Positions 6,433-7,172 of a stretch of 7,172 bases of DNA are shown here, piece after piece. The notes under the pieces were generated by a model. That model had not been told where the DNA came from. It searched no databases and saw nothing but the letters and a program-made list of their open reading frames with translations. The DNA is from Chitinophagaceae bacterium. GTDB lineage: Bacteria > Bacteroidota > Bacteroidia > Chitinophagales > Chitinophagaceae. How positions within the stretch are numbered: position 1 is the first letter of the stretch; each line of letters begins with the position of its first letter. The position numbers and the translations under genes were made by a program. The stretch covers positions 1-7,172 of the forward strand of contig JAICHT010000185.1 of NCBI GenBank assembly GCA_025924755.1, given 5' to 3'.

Positions 6433-6474
6433 TTAAAAGGCCTCGTTTCTACTATCAGAAACGAGGCCTTTTAA
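6433..6474. terminator. Bidirectional intrinsic terminator
   Basis: A perfect 18-bp stem (TTAAAAGGCCTCGTTTCT at 6433-6450 pairing with 6457-6474) closes a 6-nt loop ACTATC. On the plus strand the stem ends in TTTTAA and is followed by TTTTTA. On the minus strand the stem ends in TTTTAA followed by CAGGA, so the T-tract is weaker. It lies 23 bp after the coiled-coil gene stop and 19 bp from the stop of the converging receptor gene, the right place to end both transcripts. Confidence 0.92.
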
Positions 6475-6493
6475 TTTTTAGATTTACCCGATA

Positions 6494-7171
6494 TTAAAAT
6501 ACGTTGTATGCATAGCTTACATAATAAACAGCACCAATCTTTGGATTACCAAAACCACTGTAATAATACTTATTCAGTATATTGGATCCACCCAGTTTTA
6601 TCATACTTTTTATAGACGCAAGCCGGTAGTTTACCTGTGCATCCACGGTGCTGAAGGCAGGTATTTCGCCTGTAGCAAAAGTGCCTTCCCAGTTTACTTT
6701 ATCCTGCCATCTCCACACAATGTTGAAGCCGATGTTCTTACCTATTTTATTATTTGCCAACCCGATATTATACCGGTACTTAGGTGTATTAAATTGTGTG
6801 AAATAACCGTCGGGAACATTATTCAGCTGATCGCTTGATACGTTTATGTTAGCAGTATAACCACTGCCAAATTGATATTCCAAACTGGCTCCCCATCCGA
6901 TTGCATTTACATTATTGGTGGTGTTTACTACAAAAGAATAGTTGTTGGTAGTATAAGGGCTTGCCAAATCCACCGGAGCATTTGCCGCATTATCGCTTGT
7001 GCCCCTGCCAACGGCCACCCTGCCGATAAAATCTTTATACTGGCTGTAATATCCATATACATCTAACAGTAGGTTGCCGGTGAGTAAGCCCCGATAGCCC
7101 ACTTCATAAGAGTTCATGGTCTCTGGCTTTACGGTTTGAAAATGTGCAGGTATTAATAAAGTTGGATTAGG
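6494..7171 (-). CDS. TonB-dependent outer-membrane receptor, C-terminal part (gene continues past right edge)
   Basis: The 225 visible residues are the end of a TonB-dependent receptor beta-barrel. The frame stays open past the internal Met of TMNSYEVGYRG to the window edge, reading NPTLLIPAHF then TVKPET before it; a (N/K)PET-NSYEVGY element is a common barrel landmark, so that Met is not the start. Alternating aromatic strands follow (LLLDVYGYYSQYKDF, WGASLEYQFG, YRYNIGLANN, NIVWRWQDKV), then STVDAQVNYRL, IKLGGSNILNKYYYSGFGNP and a last strand ending in Phe, the usual recognition signal for the BAM complex. Such receptors import siderophores, vitamins or glycans using TonB/ExbBD energy. The ligand cannot be told, because the plug, TonB box and N-terminal domain are outside the window. 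It shares the terminator at 6433-6474 with the converging gene. Confidence 0.9.
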   Translation of the reverse strand, partial: PNPTLLIPAHFQTVKPETMNSYEVGYRGLLTGNLLLDVYGYYSQYKDFIGRVAVGRGTSDNAANAPVDLASPYTTNNYSFVVNTTNNVNAIGWGASLEYQFGSGYTANINVSSDQLNNVPDGYFTQFNTPKYRYNIGLANNKIGKNIGFNIVWRWQDKVNWEGTFATGEIPAFSTVDAQVNYRLASIKSMIKLGGSNILNKYYYSGFGNPKIGAVYYVSYAYNVF

Positions 7172-7172
7172 A

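Noticed and set aside
7115..7117. ATG as the start of the TonB-dependent receptor
   Set aside because: The frame stays open to the right edge and the residues before this Met (TVKPET) are part of a typical receptor barrel motif; a 207-aa receptor would lack the plug and most of the barrel.
1..7172. Defence system, prophage, insertion sequence, CRISPR array or RNA genes
   Set aside because: Read on both strands, there are no transposase or integrase motifs, no terminal inverted repeats with target duplications, no regularly spaced repeats and no tRNA-like cloverleaf. All coding space is taken by envelope and housekeeping genes.

Overview
The window looks like ordinary chromosome from a Bacteroidota member, most likely the Chitinophagaceae or a close relative. 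The evidence is moderately AT-rich DNA, gene starts without Shine-Dalgarno sequences but with A/T-rich leaders, three exact matches to the Bacteroidota -7 promoter element TAnnTTTG placed sensibly upstream of genes, a Bacteroidota-type PurM, a TonB-dependent receptor, and an amidase carrying a TonB-like C-terminal domain. The genus assignment is inference.

Layout. The left edge (2-1363, +) holds the 3' part of a zinc-dependent N-acetylmuramoyl-L-alanine amidase (Amidase_3 type), fused through a proline-rich linker to a short receptor-plug-like segment and a TonB C-terminal-like domain. Its N-terminus, including the first zinc-binding histidine, lies outside the window. Converging on it is a small lipoprotein gene (1483-1947, -) that appears to start at TTG. 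Next, also on the minus strand, is purM (2079-3266). A 108-bp divergent promoter region separates purM from ribF (3375-4298, +), with one exact -7 box for each gene. ribF converges with holA (4293-5300, -), and the two stop codons share the 6-bp palindrome TTATAA. A 125-bp AT-rich leader follows, then a membrane-anchored coiled-coil protein of unknown function (5426-6409, +). An 18-bp perfect stem-loop (6433-6474) serves as terminator for this gene and for the converging 3' end of a TonB-dependent receptor gene (6494-7171, -) that runs off the right edge.

How the genes work together. Most are housekeeping genes with separate jobs: PurM in purine synthesis, RibF in FMN/FAD synthesis, HolA in loading the replicative clamp. 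The others concern the cell envelope: the amidase fusion, the lipoprotein, the coiled-coil membrane protein and the outer-membrane receptor. Strand switches at almost every gene argue against one large operon; only purM and the lipoprotein gene could share a transcript. I found no RNA genes, CRISPR arrays, insertion sequences, phage genes or defence system, and no gene-free stretch longer than 131 bp. The item most worth a second look is the amidase/plug-like/TonB fusion, followed by the uncharacterised coiled-coil membrane protein.
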